Positions 26,635-35,203 of a stretch of DNA of 64,000 nucleotides are shown here, piece after piece. The stretch comes from Fulvivirga ulvae (GTDB lineage: Bacteria > Bacteroidota > Bacteroidia > Cytophagales > Cyclobacteriaceae). The DNA lies in assembly GCF_021389975.1 (NCBI RefSeq), contig NZ_CP089981.1, positions 4,861,501-4,925,500 of the forward strand, read 5' to 3'. A model generated the notes under the pieces. That model saw only the letters and a program-made list of their open reading frames with translations, had not been told where the DNA came from and did not search any database. Both the position numbers and the translations under genes were made by a program. Every line of letters begins with the position of its first letter. The first letter of the stretch is position 1.

Positions 26635-28700
26635 AAAGCCAAGTCATTTTCAAGATTTGCCAACTCACCTTCTAAGGTTTCCAGGTCTGAACTTATCTGA
26701 GGAACTTCTCTCAGTATTTCAGGCTGATAGAAAACCTTATTAAAGTTTACTTCCACACCGATCACATTGTCCAGGTACTCGAAAGGCTTGGTGATGTATT
26801 TAGCCATAAAGTCAGCAATCCATTGAAGGTTCTCTGCTTCATCAGGAGAGTAAGGAATAATCTCATAGTCTTTTTGCAGGTCTTTGGTGAGTTCTGCTGT
26901 TATGACAATACTGGCTTCTTTGGTCTTGGTGGCTTTCTTGTAACTGGATTTGATAACTATTTTACCACAACCTATTTCTGTTTGCTTGCCGTCCGTTTCT
27001 TCTATGAGTGTATCCTTGTCGCTATCATACCAATAAGTGGATTTTTCAGTCTGCACTTTCAAGGTTTGTTCCTTGTAATCCAATGATGCAATCATTGGTT
27101 TTACTTCCTCGTCAAAACGCTGCTGTAGGTTTTTGTATGTGGCTTTGTCAAAATCAGTGATCGTAAACTCAGTGATCGTAATGTTCTCCTCACTCTCAAC
27201 AGTAATCTGAGTAGGAGATAGCTTGATTGATTTGGCTTCAACTTTTCCACCTTCTTTGTTTTCTTTCACCGGCATTTCAATGTGCTTTCCATTTTCATCC
27301 ACATTAGTGAGCATGATACTCTGGCGGTTGTAGTAGAAATGCCACTTGTCAAATACCCTGGTAAAATGGTTATCCTTAAACTCCGTGAAAGCCTTGATGA
27401 TCTCTGCTCTGTTGTCAGGATTCATTTGCTTTCGCTTCTTACCCTTACTTTTCTTTAGAGGTTCATACAGCTCACTTGCATTGACGAGTATTACTTTGTC
27501 CTTTCTGTCGGCAGGTTTGTTCTTATTGAAAATCCATAGATAGGTATAAATGCCTGTGTTGAAGAACTCATCCGTTGGCATTTGAATGATACCTTCTACC
27601 CAATCATTGTCAAAGAAGTGCTTACGTATATTGCTTTCACCGCTACCTGCATCACCACTAAATAGCGTAGAGCCATTATGAACAACTACGGCCATTCCTT
27701 CGCTATTCAGTTTCCAAAGAATGTGTTGGGTAAATAGGAATTGTCCGTCAGAGATAGAGGGAAGTGAAACGAAACGATCTGTCGTATCATTCTTGATGTC
27801 TTTGGCATATCCTTTCCAGTCCACTCCATACGGAGGATTGGCTACTGCAATGTGAAATTGCTTGTCAAAGAACTTACCTATTTCTGTGAGGGTGTTTCCG
27901 TACTCAATTAGTGTGTCCTTCCTAAAACGGCTTTCAATCTTTGCCAGTGCAAAAAGTGCATCACTCCATTCTTGCCCGTAGGTAGCTGTAGGGCGATTGA
28001 ACATTTCCTGTATTTTATCCTCTACACCAAAAAGGAGGTTTCCACCCCCACAAGTCGGGTCATAAATGGTAAGGAACTTGCCATTGTCTTCAATCTTGGA
28101 GGCGATCAATTCAGAAATCAAAGAGATAATATCATCAGGGGTATATTGCTCCCCTGCGGTTTCTGCTGATATATCTGCCCATCTACGTTTGATGTGTTCT
28201 TCAAGCGTAGTGATTTCTGAGTTGTTGAAAGGCGTCAAATCAACTTCACTCCATGCCTGTACCGTCTCGAATAAGATTCGTTTCTTTTTAAGCTGTCCGC
28301 TAATGCCCGATATGTCCAGGAACTTTTCTTCTTCCGTTCCTTTATCCACACCCAATAAGTATTTGGTTTCCGGATCGAATGATTTCAGGTATAGGTGAAA
28401 ATCAGAATCAAAGGCTTTGTCATTCTTGCAAATGTCTTTGAGGGATTTGCCCTGGCGAATGATGTAATCATTATAGCCAAGTCCAGCAAGCTGAAACTCT
28501 TCTACAAAATCATCAATGTTATCCTTTCCAATTTCTTCTTCAAGTCTCTGGGCTTCCCTGATCAATCGGCTCTCTACCATGAGCAAAGCGAAATAGGGCA
28601 TCATGTATTTAGGGAAATCACTCTGCTTGATTCCTGCACCTATGAGTAAGTCGGCTGTACGCCAAACATCTGATTCGTATTTGAGGATGTTAATGCTCAT
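26631..28700 (-). CDS. hsdM: Type I DNA N6-adenine methyltransferase subunit M
   Basis: 689 aa. GEQYTPDDIISLISELI precedes the S-adenosylmethionine-binding motif YDPTCGGGNLLFGVED (~residue 215) and the catalytic motif IV NPPYGVDW (~290), typical of N6-adenine methylases. The protein is longer than the classical ~500 aa; the added C-terminal part has repeated charged strands (ITEFTITDFDKATYKNLQQRF) before a conserved tail. It methylates the host copy of the site with HsdS. Its start overlaps the controller gene by 11 bp. Confidence 0.93.
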   Translation of the reverse strand: MSINILKYESDVWRTADLLIGAGIKQSDFPKYMMPYFALLMVESRLIREAQRLEEEIGKDNIDDFVEEFQLAGLGYNDYIIRQGKSLKDICKNDKAFDSDFHLYLKSFDPETKYLLGVDKGTEEEKFLDISGISGQLKKKRILFETVQAWSEVDLTPFNNSEITTLEEHIKRRWADISAETAGEQYTPDDIISLISELIASKIEDNGKFLTIYDPTCGGGNLLFGVEDKIQEMFNRPTATYGQEWSDALFALAKIESRFRKDTLIEYGNTLTEIGKFFDKQFHIAVANPPYGVDWKGYAKDIKNDTTDRFVSLPSISDGQFLFTQHILWKLNSEGMAVVVHNGSTLFSGDAGSGESNIRKHFFDNDWVEGIIQMPTDEFFNTGIYTYLWIFNKNKPADRKDKVILVNASELYEPLKKSKGKKRKQMNPDNRAEIIKAFTEFKDNHFTRVFDKWHFYYNRQSIMLTNVDENGKHIEMPVKENKEGGKVEAKSIKLSPTQITVESEENITITEFTITDFDKATYKNLQQRFDEEVKPMIASLDYKEQTLKVQTEKSTYWYDSDKDTLIEETDGKQTEIGCGKIVIKSSYKKATKTKEASIVITAELTKDLQKDYEIIPYSPDEAENLQWIADFMAKYITKPFEYLDNVIGVEVNFNKVFYQPEILREVPQISSDLETLEGELANLENDLAL

Positions 28701-28983
28701 TTTTTTTAATCTCTTTTCTTATTATTTCTAAAGCCTCATTTGCCTGAGGCTCGTCTTGTATCACATCTTTAATTCTGTCTGCCAACCAAAGAATTGTGAG
28801 ATCCTTTTCATTGGCATGAAGAGCAGTGGCAATCTTTATAATATGCTCTCGTTGTGCTCTTCTCTCCCCACGTTCCAATTTGCTCATGAGAGCTGTATCT
28901 ACATCAATCTGGGCTGCTACTTGTCTGAGTAATAAGCCTTGTGATTCTCGTAGCTCTCTAAGTCTAGTACCGAGATAGTTCAT
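28690..28983 (-). CDS. XRE-family helix-turn-helix controller protein
   Basis: 97 aa with one Cro/C1-type HTH: LGTRLRELRESQGLLLRQVAAQIDVDTALMSKLERGERR, then an amphipathic C-terminal region. First gene of the defence operon and overlapping hsdM by 11 bp, so it is probably a controller that times RM expression when the element enters a new host. Paired repeats that look like its operator overlap the promoter just upstream. Confidence 0.88.
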   Translation of the reverse strand: MNYLGTRLRELRESQGLLLRQVAAQIDVDTALMSKLERGERRAQREHIIKIATALHANEKDLTILWLADRIKDVIQDEPQANEALEIIRKEIKKNEH

Positions 28984-28993
28984 TATCTTTTTA

Positions 28994-29020
28994 TTGACTT
29001 GTCACTTTTTGTCAAATATA
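28994..29020 (-). promoter_or_regulatory. Promoter and candidate controller operator of the defence operon
   Basis: On the minus strand TATATTTG (29020 to 29013) is a perfect TAnnTTTG -7 box. Overlapping it on the plus strand are TTGTCA at 28999 and at 29009, exactly 10 bp apart, and the inverted pair TTGAC (28994) / GTCAA (29011). Repeats over the -7 box and start site fit autorepression by the XRE protein. Confidence 0.5.
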
Positions 29021-29102
29021 AGAAATCAAAAGGTTAGAAAAAGAAAATAAAACCATTAAATACAAATAAGGATTCTCAGGAAACTGAGGATACCAAGGAC
29101 CA

Positions 29103-30917
29103 TCAGTCCTTAGCATCCTGAATATCCTCAACATCCTCAATGGAGGTGTTGATATAGTTGTCCTGAGATTCACGATGTACGAGACCAGACTTGCAGAAAT
29201 CGGTAATGTACCCTTCGGCAGTTTTGTGAGGAATATTGAGCTTGGTAGCTGTCTCTAAATACTTTTGCCTATTGAAGCGTTTGGGTAGCTGAGATAGAAA
29301 CTTCTCTTTCCTGTTTAGCCGTTTTGGTTTGGGTGTGTCCTCCGGGAGTTCACTAAACACTTTGCTGGAATGTTTGATCAATACCCGAATCATGGCCAGT
29401 GCAGTTTGAAAGTCTCTTTCTTCACAAATCATCTTAGATGATGTTTCGCCCGTCTCCATGATCCGCAAAGCGGAGAATATCATACAGAAACGATAGGCAA
29501 TTAGTCCCAATCTTCGGATGGTCGCCATGTAGTCAATGCCCTGAATGCTCATGTATTTTTCCTGTACCTCACCAAAGAACGTATTGAATTGATCCTGTTG
29601 ATCGGCTGAAAGAAAGAACTGAATGTCTTGGCTCATCTTCAATGAACTGTAAAGGGTAAAGAAGTCATTTCCCAGAGCATCAAAATAGTCATCCAATCCG
29701 TTCGTAGTTTGCGAAGCAAACACGTTCTTCCACACAGGGCGAACATTCATGTAATAGAAGATGAAACGGCTGAATAGCCCGTTTTCAGCATTCGGGATGA
29801 GTGCTGATACCTGCTTGGGCGTACCAGACAAAACCGTAGAAAGGCAAGGGCTTTCTATGTCTACATATTCACGATCAGTCCTACGGTAGTAGGAGATGGT
29901 TTCGTGGTGAAAGGCTTTTCTAAAGCCGTCACTGTAATTGCCATAATCACTCTTGAAGGCATGGGCTAATGTGTCGCCCTCAGTTTCAAAGATGAGTCCT
30001 TTGCCATCACTATCACCCAATAATTGATAAGCTCCAGTAGAACTATTGTTTGCAGGGATAAAGAGCATTTTTTCAGGTGGCTTGGCTGGTTTCTCAATTC
30101 CTTCAATTTTACCTTTATTGGCATTGTACTCTGCTAACTCTAATTCATAATGTTGTTTGTGTGCTTTGGCTTGTTCCCGAAACTCTTTGTGAACAGGATT
30201 GACCAATTGCCTACAATGTACCAAACGACCTTTCCCTGCGGATGCCTGGGCGGTAATGAATAGAAAGAGATTGGCGTAAACTCTTTTGCCATCATAGATG
30301 CCTGATACTTTGGGTAAACATGCACTGATCGCTGCAAGTGATCCAAGCAGTAGTATATCTCTTTCCTCATCAGAACTGGCAACCTGTACCACCTTTTGCA
30401 GAAACTCAGGAAGTTCAGGAAATAGGGATTTAGGAAAGGTGGGCATTTGCTCAGGTTCGTTTTTAACCTCTGTTATTTGGTCGATGGATGGTTCTCGACC
30501 TACAGAGCTATTGGTGTGCTTCCTGATCTGTGGCTCTGCTTTTGGAGAAGCCAAAGGAATGCCAGCTTGCTTGGCATGATAAAAGAAGGTTTTCAATGAA
30601 ACGCCCTGACCATTTGCTTTTAGGCAGTTGTCAAACTGCTTATCGCATTCCTGTGAGGAATAATCAGGATAGAACTGACTGATTCGGTGGAATAGGTTTC
30701 TGCCTGACTCACCAAACTCATCTGCAAAGGCAAAGCCGATGTTTACCCAATCGCTATAAGCGGAGGTAATATCTGTGCTATTGGATTCTATGTATTGAAT
30801 GATTCTTTCTACTTCCTCCATTGAAGTAGTATTCTCGATATGTGTTTGCTCTATAACTTTTGTTTGCTGCTCTGGCTTATCCAGCCATTCCAGCGGATTG
30901 AATGTTTTTCGCTCCAT
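29103..30917 (-). CDS. DUF3987 protein with PriCT-2-like N-terminus
   Basis: 604 aa. Residues ~35-115 (VERIIQYIESNSTDITSAYSDWVNIGFAF ... LFHRISQFYP) resemble the primase C-terminal PriCT-2 domain. The main body is DUF3987, with a P-loop-like ITAQASAGKGRLVH near residue 225 and later HHETISYYRRTDREYVDIESPCLSTVLSGTP. In Bacteroidota such proteins sit with BT4734/VirE-N proteins on mobile elements and probably act in element replication. That pairing is present here: the VirE-N gene ends 3 bp upstream. Confidence 0.8.
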   Translation of the reverse strand: MERKTFNPLEWLDKPEQQTKVIEQTHIENTTSMEEVERIIQYIESNSTDITSAYSDWVNIGFAFADEFGESGRNLFHRISQFYPDYSSQECDKQFDNCLKANGQGVSLKTFFYHAKQAGIPLASPKAEPQIRKHTNSSVGREPSIDQITEVKNEPEQMPTFPKSLFPELPEFLQKVVQVASSDEERDILLLGSLAAISACLPKVSGIYDGKRVYANLFLFITAQASAGKGRLVHCRQLVNPVHKEFREQAKAHKQHYELELAEYNANKGKIEGIEKPAKPPEKMLFIPANNSSTGAYQLLGDSDGKGLIFETEGDTLAHAFKSDYGNYSDGFRKAFHHETISYYRRTDREYVDIESPCLSTVLSGTPKQVSALIPNAENGLFSRFIFYYMNVRPVWKNVFASQTTNGLDDYFDALGNDFFTLYSSLKMSQDIQFFLSADQQDQFNTFFGEVQEKYMSIQGIDYMATIRRLGLIAYRFCMIFSALRIMETGETSSKMICEERDFQTALAMIRVLIKHSSKVFSELPEDTPKPKRLNRKEKFLSQLPKRFNRQKYLETATKLNIPHKTAEGYITDFCKSGLVHRESQDNYINTSIEDVEDIQDAKD

Positions 30918-30920
30918 AAC

Positions 30921-31841
30921 CTATATGTATTTTGGGTTGATGAATATGTCTTTGTCGTGGGGTAGGAAACATGCTCTGGAAATGTCCTTGCCCGATTGGT
31001 CTATTTCGATTTGGTAGGTGTGGGAAACGTAGTTTGCCACTGCCTTGAAATAGTCCTGGTGTTTTGCCTGAGTCAAGTCAATTGGTATCACCCATTTCAA
31101 CCCATCACCTGAAGGAGAGATAAACAACAGCTCCGTTTCAAAGTAATGGTCATTGAGCAATGATGCCTTGAGTGTAGCAATGTCCTGAATGTGGTCAAAA
31201 TCGATTGTGAGCAAACCAGAATGCTTCTGGAGGTTTGCGTCATTCCTCTTAGAGAAAGTGCCTGAAAAGGTCACGTAATCGAAATTGAAAGCCTTGTATT
31301 TCCTTGCTTCCTTGATTTCACTCATGTTGCGAAGTGTACTTGTACACGTAGCAAAGTCATTGCCTTTAATGAGGCGGTACACCTCAATTAAGGAGACTTG
31401 GCGAGTGGGTTTGATATTGGTAACAGGCTTTTGAAAATAGCTGAATACTGGTGGTGTGGGCTTCTTGATCTCCTGAACAACAACCGTAGGTTGTGACTCT
31501 ACCTGATTATAAAAACCTCTCTCTTTACCAATTCTCAAATAAAGCTCTTCATTGATCTTATCGAGAAGGGCTTGCCCTTCGAGTTTGAAATGCAATGAAG
31601 CAAAATCGAAGACATTGCCATCATGGATTGCATCTTCTTCGTCTGTGTGGCTTGCCACATTGTCAACTACCTGGACCATCAATGTAGGCTTGTCCTCATT
31701 GAATGGGTTCTTGGTAGGATTACAGACCCTTCCCGAAAGGGAAAGGACTGTTTCACCTTGATAGTACTGGCGTAGCACATAGGCACATATGTTCAGCCCG
31801 TAGTGTGTCTTACTCAATATGGCCTCTCTACTGATCTCCAT
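30921..31841 (-). CDS. BT4734/BF3469-family protein with VirE N-terminal-like domain
   Basis: 306 aa from the ATG at 31841 (MEISREAILSKTHYG); a longer frame begins inside the upstream gene and is not credible. The second half (SLIEVYRLIKGNDFATCTSTLRN, FNFDYVTFSGTFSKRNDANLQK, GLLTIDFDHI, LLFISPSGDGLKWVIPI) matches the VirE-N/primase-like domain found with DUF3987 proteins. The acidic residues in DFDH and the SGDGLKW strand suggest a primase-polymerase-like fold. The N-terminal ~100 residues match nothing I know. Probably works with the DUF3987 gene 3 bp downstream in replication of the element. Confidence 0.78.
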   Translation of the reverse strand: MEISREAILSKTHYGLNICAYVLRQYYQGETVLSLSGRVCNPTKNPFNEDKPTLMVQVVDNVASHTDEEDAIHDGNVFDFASLHFKLEGQALLDKINEELYLRIGKERGFYNQVESQPTVVVQEIKKPTPPVFSYFQKPVTNIKPTRQVSLIEVYRLIKGNDFATCTSTLRNMSEIKEARKYKAFNFDYVTFSGTFSKRNDANLQKHSGLLTIDFDHIQDIATLKASLLNDHYFETELLFISPSGDGLKWVIPIDLTQAKHQDYFKAVANYVSHTYQIEIDQSGKDISRACFLPHDKDIFINPKYI

Positions 31842-32124
31842 AATGCTTTGATTTTGAAGGTGAGTAGTTAGAATCCAACAGAGCTTCCATATCGGAAACC
31901 TTGTAATAGAACTTTCCATTGATTCGGCTATAAGGGAGTGTGCCGCTATCCCGAAGGGATTGCAATGTGCGTTTGCTGATATGCAGCGTTTGCATTACAT
32001 CCTGTCCATCAATCCACTCATCATTGAATTGCTCCAATCTGGAGCGATGAGAATTGAGGAGGTAAGCCTTGATCGTCTTTACGTCCTGAGATAGTTTCAG
32101 GAGCATATCTAATACCTCAATCAT
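31828..32124 (-). CDS. Small HTH (excisionase/MerR-like) DNA-binding protein
   Basis: 98 aa from the ATG at 32124. The C-terminal half has a MerR-type winged helix: EWIDGQDVMQTLHISKRTLQSLRDSGTLPYSRINGKFYYKVSDMEALL. The start overlaps the previous gene's stop by 4 bp and its end overlaps the next gene by 14 bp, so it is a coupled operon member. Proteins of this type on Bacteroidota elements regulate or help excision. Confidence 0.75.
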   Translation of the reverse strand: MIEVLDMLLKLSQDVKTIKAYLLNSHRSRLEQFNDEWIDGQDVMQTLHISKRTLQSLRDSGTLPYSRINGKFYYKVSDMEALLDSNYSPSKSKHYGDQ

Positions 32125-32420
32125 AGCTTTACCCTCCCTTTCTTGATTAGGTAGTCTGCTGCTCTTCGGTCTATTTCTTCCTGAGTGGAATTGCGGTTGC
32201 GAAGCAACCAGCTTTCTAACTCTGTTCTCTTGAAATAGAGCTTTTTCCCGTTGGGCTTGTAGTGTGGAATATTCCCTGCACTTGTCAATTTGTACAAGTG
32301 AGATTGTGAAAGCTCCAGATACTGGCAAGCCTCATTGAAGTTCAAAACTTCTTTCGTGTAAATCCCCTGGCTTTCAATCATGCGTTGGAGATTATCAAGA
32401 CGTTCTAATATTTCGTCCAT
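32121..32420 (-). CDS. Small HTH (excisionase-like) DNA-binding protein
   Basis: 99 aa. A predicted helix (MDEILERLDNLQRMIESQG) precedes the winged-helix signature VLNFNEACQYLELSQSHLYKLTSAGNIPHYKPNGKKLYFKRTELESWLLRN, typical of Xis-like/HTH_17 proteins. It heads the gene set HTH-HTH-VirE-DUF3987. The 230-bp gap upstream contains short repeated GTGCAGA units but no gene. It is similar in layout to the HTH protein that follows, suggesting an ancient duplication. Confidence 0.8.
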   Translation of the reverse strand: MDEILERLDNLQRMIESQGIYTKEVLNFNEACQYLELSQSHLYKLTSAGNIPHYKPNGKKLYFKRTELESWLLRNRNSTQEEIDRRAADYLIKKGRVKL

Positions 32421-32651
32421 GATTTATTCTGTTAAGAATTAATGAATGGACTCTTGGCCAAAAGTCATATCCGATTGTCGAATACGATGCTAAAGTAGAA
32501 GCTCAAAAAGAGCGTTTGGAGGCTTTAAAGCGTGGTGTAGTGTAGAGTGCAGAGTGCAGAGTGGGAGACAAAAAGAGAAAGTCCACTTTTTGGGAAAAAG
32601 AGGACTAAAGAAAAACAGAAAAAAGATAACAGGAGTATAGTGCAGAGTGAA

Positions 32652-33668
32652 TCAAATAAGGTGGGCTACTACCTTTTCAATCGTGTCACCTGTTAGGTTA
32701 GGTCGCTTTAGTGACCTAAACTTTGACCTTTCGAACGGGTTGCCGTCCGCATCAACAAAGCATTGGCAAGTCACTTCCCATTGCTTTTGTCTGAGGTCTT
32801 CCACCAGCTTATGGTCTGAGTAGATCAATTTGATGAAATAGAATAGCTCACTGATATTACCTGTCCATTGCACAGGGGTTTTAACCTCACTGCCTGAGAA
32901 TACTTTTTTGAAATTTACCAGTGTGGTGTGCTTACTGATTAGGTTGTTGAGTTTCAAACTGTCCCAAAGATCAGCGAGTTTGTCGGGGTTGGTATTGAAT
33001 TGTTTATAAGTAAAGGAATAAAAAGAACTTGGAGTTTTGGACTGTAGTCGTTTTGTCTTGGGTTCTGGTTTGGCTTCTATTTCAATTACCTGAATCTCTT
33101 TGATGAAGGTTTCATCCGGTACGGGTTCAAATAGTAATTGTGTGTAGAAATCCTGAACAATGAGTTTGTCTTCAATATAGCTACCGAAGGCTGCTTGAAT
33201 CTCCAAGTATAGCTGCATGTATGCGAGCTTCAATAGTTGGATAATGAATGTGTTTGCCTTGTGAGTTTGATCCAATTCGAAACTGGCTTTCTTCGGATCT
33301 ATGTAGGAAAGGGCATAGTCCTTTTCTTTAATGAGCTTTCCAATGTCTTTTAATCGGGTCTTAATGCGTTTGTTGAGTGTGTCTTCCAACCAATACTTGA
33401 TCAATTTCTCGTTATCATCCTCCTGAATCAGATTAACGATTTTGGTGCATTCCTCTTTGGTATTGTTCAGGATGAGTTTGTTGTAATACTTGGTTTTGTT
33501 GTCGGTAGGTCGGAGAAAGTCTATTTCATATTTGAAAGGATAGTCCGTACTCACGGACCTGACGGTGGAAATCTTAGAGGCAAACTTTTGATCCAAGCTG
33601 TTTTGATCTAACCAGGGGCGTAGCTTCTGGTAGAGAATGTCATCAAGTATTTTGGTTTGGTTGCTCAT
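32652..33668 (-). CDS. Unrecognised element protein, possibly RteC-like
   Basis: 338 aa, mainly helical and charged, no signal peptide or membrane segment. The middle (YALSYIDPKKASFELDQTHKANTFIIQLLKLAYMQLYLEIQAAFG) and the C-terminus (LNNLISKHTTLVNFKKVFSG, PVQWTGNISELFYFIKLIY) resemble the general layout of RteC-type regulators of Bacteroides elements, where the C-terminal part is a winged helix. I base this on memory and position only. The start overlaps the integrase stop by 4 bp, so it is co-expressed with the integrase. Confidence 0.55.
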   Translation of the reverse strand: MSNQTKILDDILYQKLRPWLDQNSLDQKFASKISTVRSVSTDYPFKYEIDFLRPTDNKTKYYNKLILNNTKEECTKIVNLIQEDDNEKLIKYWLEDTLNKRIKTRLKDIGKLIKEKDYALSYIDPKKASFELDQTHKANTFIIQLLKLAYMQLYLEIQAAFGSYIEDKLIVQDFYTQLLFEPVPDETFIKEIQVIEIEAKPEPKTKRLQSKTPSSFYSFTYKQFNTNPDKLADLWDSLKLNNLISKHTTLVNFKKVFSGSEVKTPVQWTGNISELFYFIKLIYSDHKLVEDLRQKQWEVTCQCFVDADGNPFERSKFRSLKRPNLTGDTIEKVVAHLI

Positions 33669-34759
33669 AAGTCGAGTTGGATTTTATTGGCTGCTTCTTT
33701 CTTTTTCTCATCTATGATTTTTGCATAGACCTGTGTTGTTTTCAGTTCTTTGTGTCCTAAGAGTTTGGAAACTGTATAAATATCCGTACCTGCTGAAAGC
33801 TGCAAGGTAGCGTAGGTGTGTCTGGCACAATGGAAAGTGATCGTCTTGGAGATTCCGGCTTTCATCATCCATTGTTGTAGTTTCAGGTTGTGCCAGGCTG
33901 AATACTTCAACCCTACAAATACCCTGTCCTCTGGTTCGGTTCTATCTCCTAAAAGTCCGAAGGCTTGTTCTGAGATAGGGAGGGTTTCTGCTCCCTTGGT
34001 TTTTTTCTGCCTGAATCGGATATAATAGCCGTTTTCCTTAGAGTGCTGTACTTCTGACCAAACGAGCTTGTTTATATCTGACCAACGAAGGCCAGTAAGG
34101 CATGAGAATATGAATGCGGTTTTGAGTTGTGGAATTTCACATTCTGTATTGGCTGCAGCTTGCAGCTCTTCCATTGTCAAAAACTCTCTTTCTGGTTCGC
34201 CTTGCTTAAAAGCGTCAACTCCTTCACTCGGATTGGTAGGTAGTATTCCGTCTTTTACTGCTTGCTTCAATGCTGCCCGCAGTTTATTGAAGTAGGAGTA
34301 CTTGGAGTTTTGAGATAGTTTCTGATTGCCGTGTGCTATGGCTTTCTTGTCAAGGAAGTATTTGAAATCCTGAATAAACTGCCTGTCTACATCAGAGAAA
34401 GTAACCTCATAGGTGCAAAACGCCTTTAGGTGTTTGAGCATGCTTGTCCAATTGCCGTAATTGCCTGGGCTGTCTTGTCTTTGGTTTGCCAGCATTTCAA
34501 TGTAAGCCAGAAAGCTGCCTTTCATTTTCTCATTGTCACGGAATCCATACACTCCGTTTTGGATTTCGATTTGTCGCTGTGCTCGGATAGTCTCTGCCAG
34601 TTGTAGCGTCTTTTTATTGACTTCCTTTTCTTCCCTGGTCTTGGCTTTGGGATCAAGGTAGAGCTTGAGGTATTCGGTTTTACGTTTCCCTTTGTGGTAG
34701 TAATCAAGGTATAAACTTGTTTTGCCTCCCTGATTGCGTTTTCTGAGTGTTACTTTCAT
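33665..34759 (-). CDS. Tyrosine site-specific integrase of the element
   Basis: 364 aa. The N-terminal arm-binding domain (MKVTLRKRNQGGKTSLYLDYYHKGKRKTE) is followed by a SAM-like core-binding domain and the catalytic domain. Active-site residues are visible: Arg in FSCLTGLRWSDINKL (~residue 220), H-x-x-R in TFHCARHTYATLQ (~310), GH in LLGHKELKTTQ and the nucleophile Tyr in VYAKIID (~345). It should recombine the mnmE 3'-end core repeat; the arm-type sites TAGCAACAAAT are present at both ends. It overlaps the Xis-like gene and the downstream gene by 4 bp each. Confidence 0.95.
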   Translation of the reverse strand: MKVTLRKRNQGGKTSLYLDYYHKGKRKTEYLKLYLDPKAKTREEKEVNKKTLQLAETIRAQRQIEIQNGVYGFRDNEKMKGSFLAYIEMLANQRQDSPGNYGNWTSMLKHLKAFCTYEVTFSDVDRQFIQDFKYFLDKKAIAHGNQKLSQNSKYSYFNKLRAALKQAVKDGILPTNPSEGVDAFKQGEPEREFLTMEELQAAANTECEIPQLKTAFIFSCLTGLRWSDINKLVWSEVQHSKENGYYIRFRQKKTKGAETLPISEQAFGLLGDRTEPEDRVFVGLKYSAWHNLKLQQWMMKAGISKTITFHCARHTYATLQLSAGTDIYTVSKLLGHKELKTTQVYAKIIDEKKKEAANKIQLDL

Positions 34760-35109
34760 GCCTGAAACAGTTTTTCGATTTCTTCTCTCTTGATGATGGT
34801 ACGGCTACCAATTTTAGCTGCATTGATTTTGCCGTCTTTGATCTGACGGTAAAGGGTCATTCGGCTGGCTCCAAGTAGTTTGCAGGTTTCTGCAATGCTG
34901 AGAAACTCTTTGTCTTTGACTTGTTCCTGATTGTATTCCTTTTTCTGAATTACGGTAGGGGCTACTTCCTGTACTTTCTCATCTCTCTTGCGTTTTTTGT
35001 AGGCACGCTTAGCACAGGTGTCACTGCAGAATTTAGTAACAGTAGTCTTAGCGATAAACTCGTTACCGCAGTGCTGACAGATTTTAGGAACTCGAATGTT
35101 GCTGCTCAT
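34756..35109 (-). CDS. Xis-like protein with N-terminal zinc finger
   Basis: 117 aa. The first ~35 residues hold a four-cysteine zinc knuckle (PKICQHCGNEFIAKTTVTKFCSDTCAKRAYKKR). A linker leads to a winged HTH: FLSIAETCKLLGASRMTLYRQIKDGKINAAKIGSRTIIKREEIEKLF. It is the first gene of the integrase operon and is placed next to five 10-bp-spaced TGTATC iterons, the obvious candidate binding sites. It probably acts as a recombination directionality factor or an operon regulator. Confidence 0.8.
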   Translation of the reverse strand: MSSNIRVPKICQHCGNEFIAKTTVTKFCSDTCAKRAYKKRKRDEKVQEVAPTVIQKKEYNQEQVKDKEFLSIAETCKLLGASRMTLYRQIKDGKINAAKIGSRTIIKREEIEKLFQA

Positions 35110-35134
35110 GATGTTTCCGTTGGAGGCTTGATTA

Positions 35135-35180
35135 TGTATCAGAGTGTATCCCTTTGTATCAGGATGTATCTGTATGTAAC
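35135..35180. promoter_or_regulatory. Five helically phased TGTATC iterons upstream of the Xis-like/integrase operon
   Basis: TGTATC occurs at 35135, 35145, 35155 and 35165, with TGTAAC at 35175, each exactly 10 bp after the last. One helical turn apart, these direct repeats face the same side of the DNA, as in Xis or RDF binding arrays. They lie 25 bp before the Xis-like start codon and 25 bp from the first integrase arm site. Confidence 0.75.
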
Positions 35181-35203
35181 ATAATCTCCCCAGTCCTTCA
35201 AAT

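Noticed and set aside
35135..35180. Possible CRISPR-like repeat run
   Set aside because: Units are 6 bp with 4-bp gaps, no Cas genes are nearby and the spacing is exactly 10 bp. Protein-binding iterons explain it.
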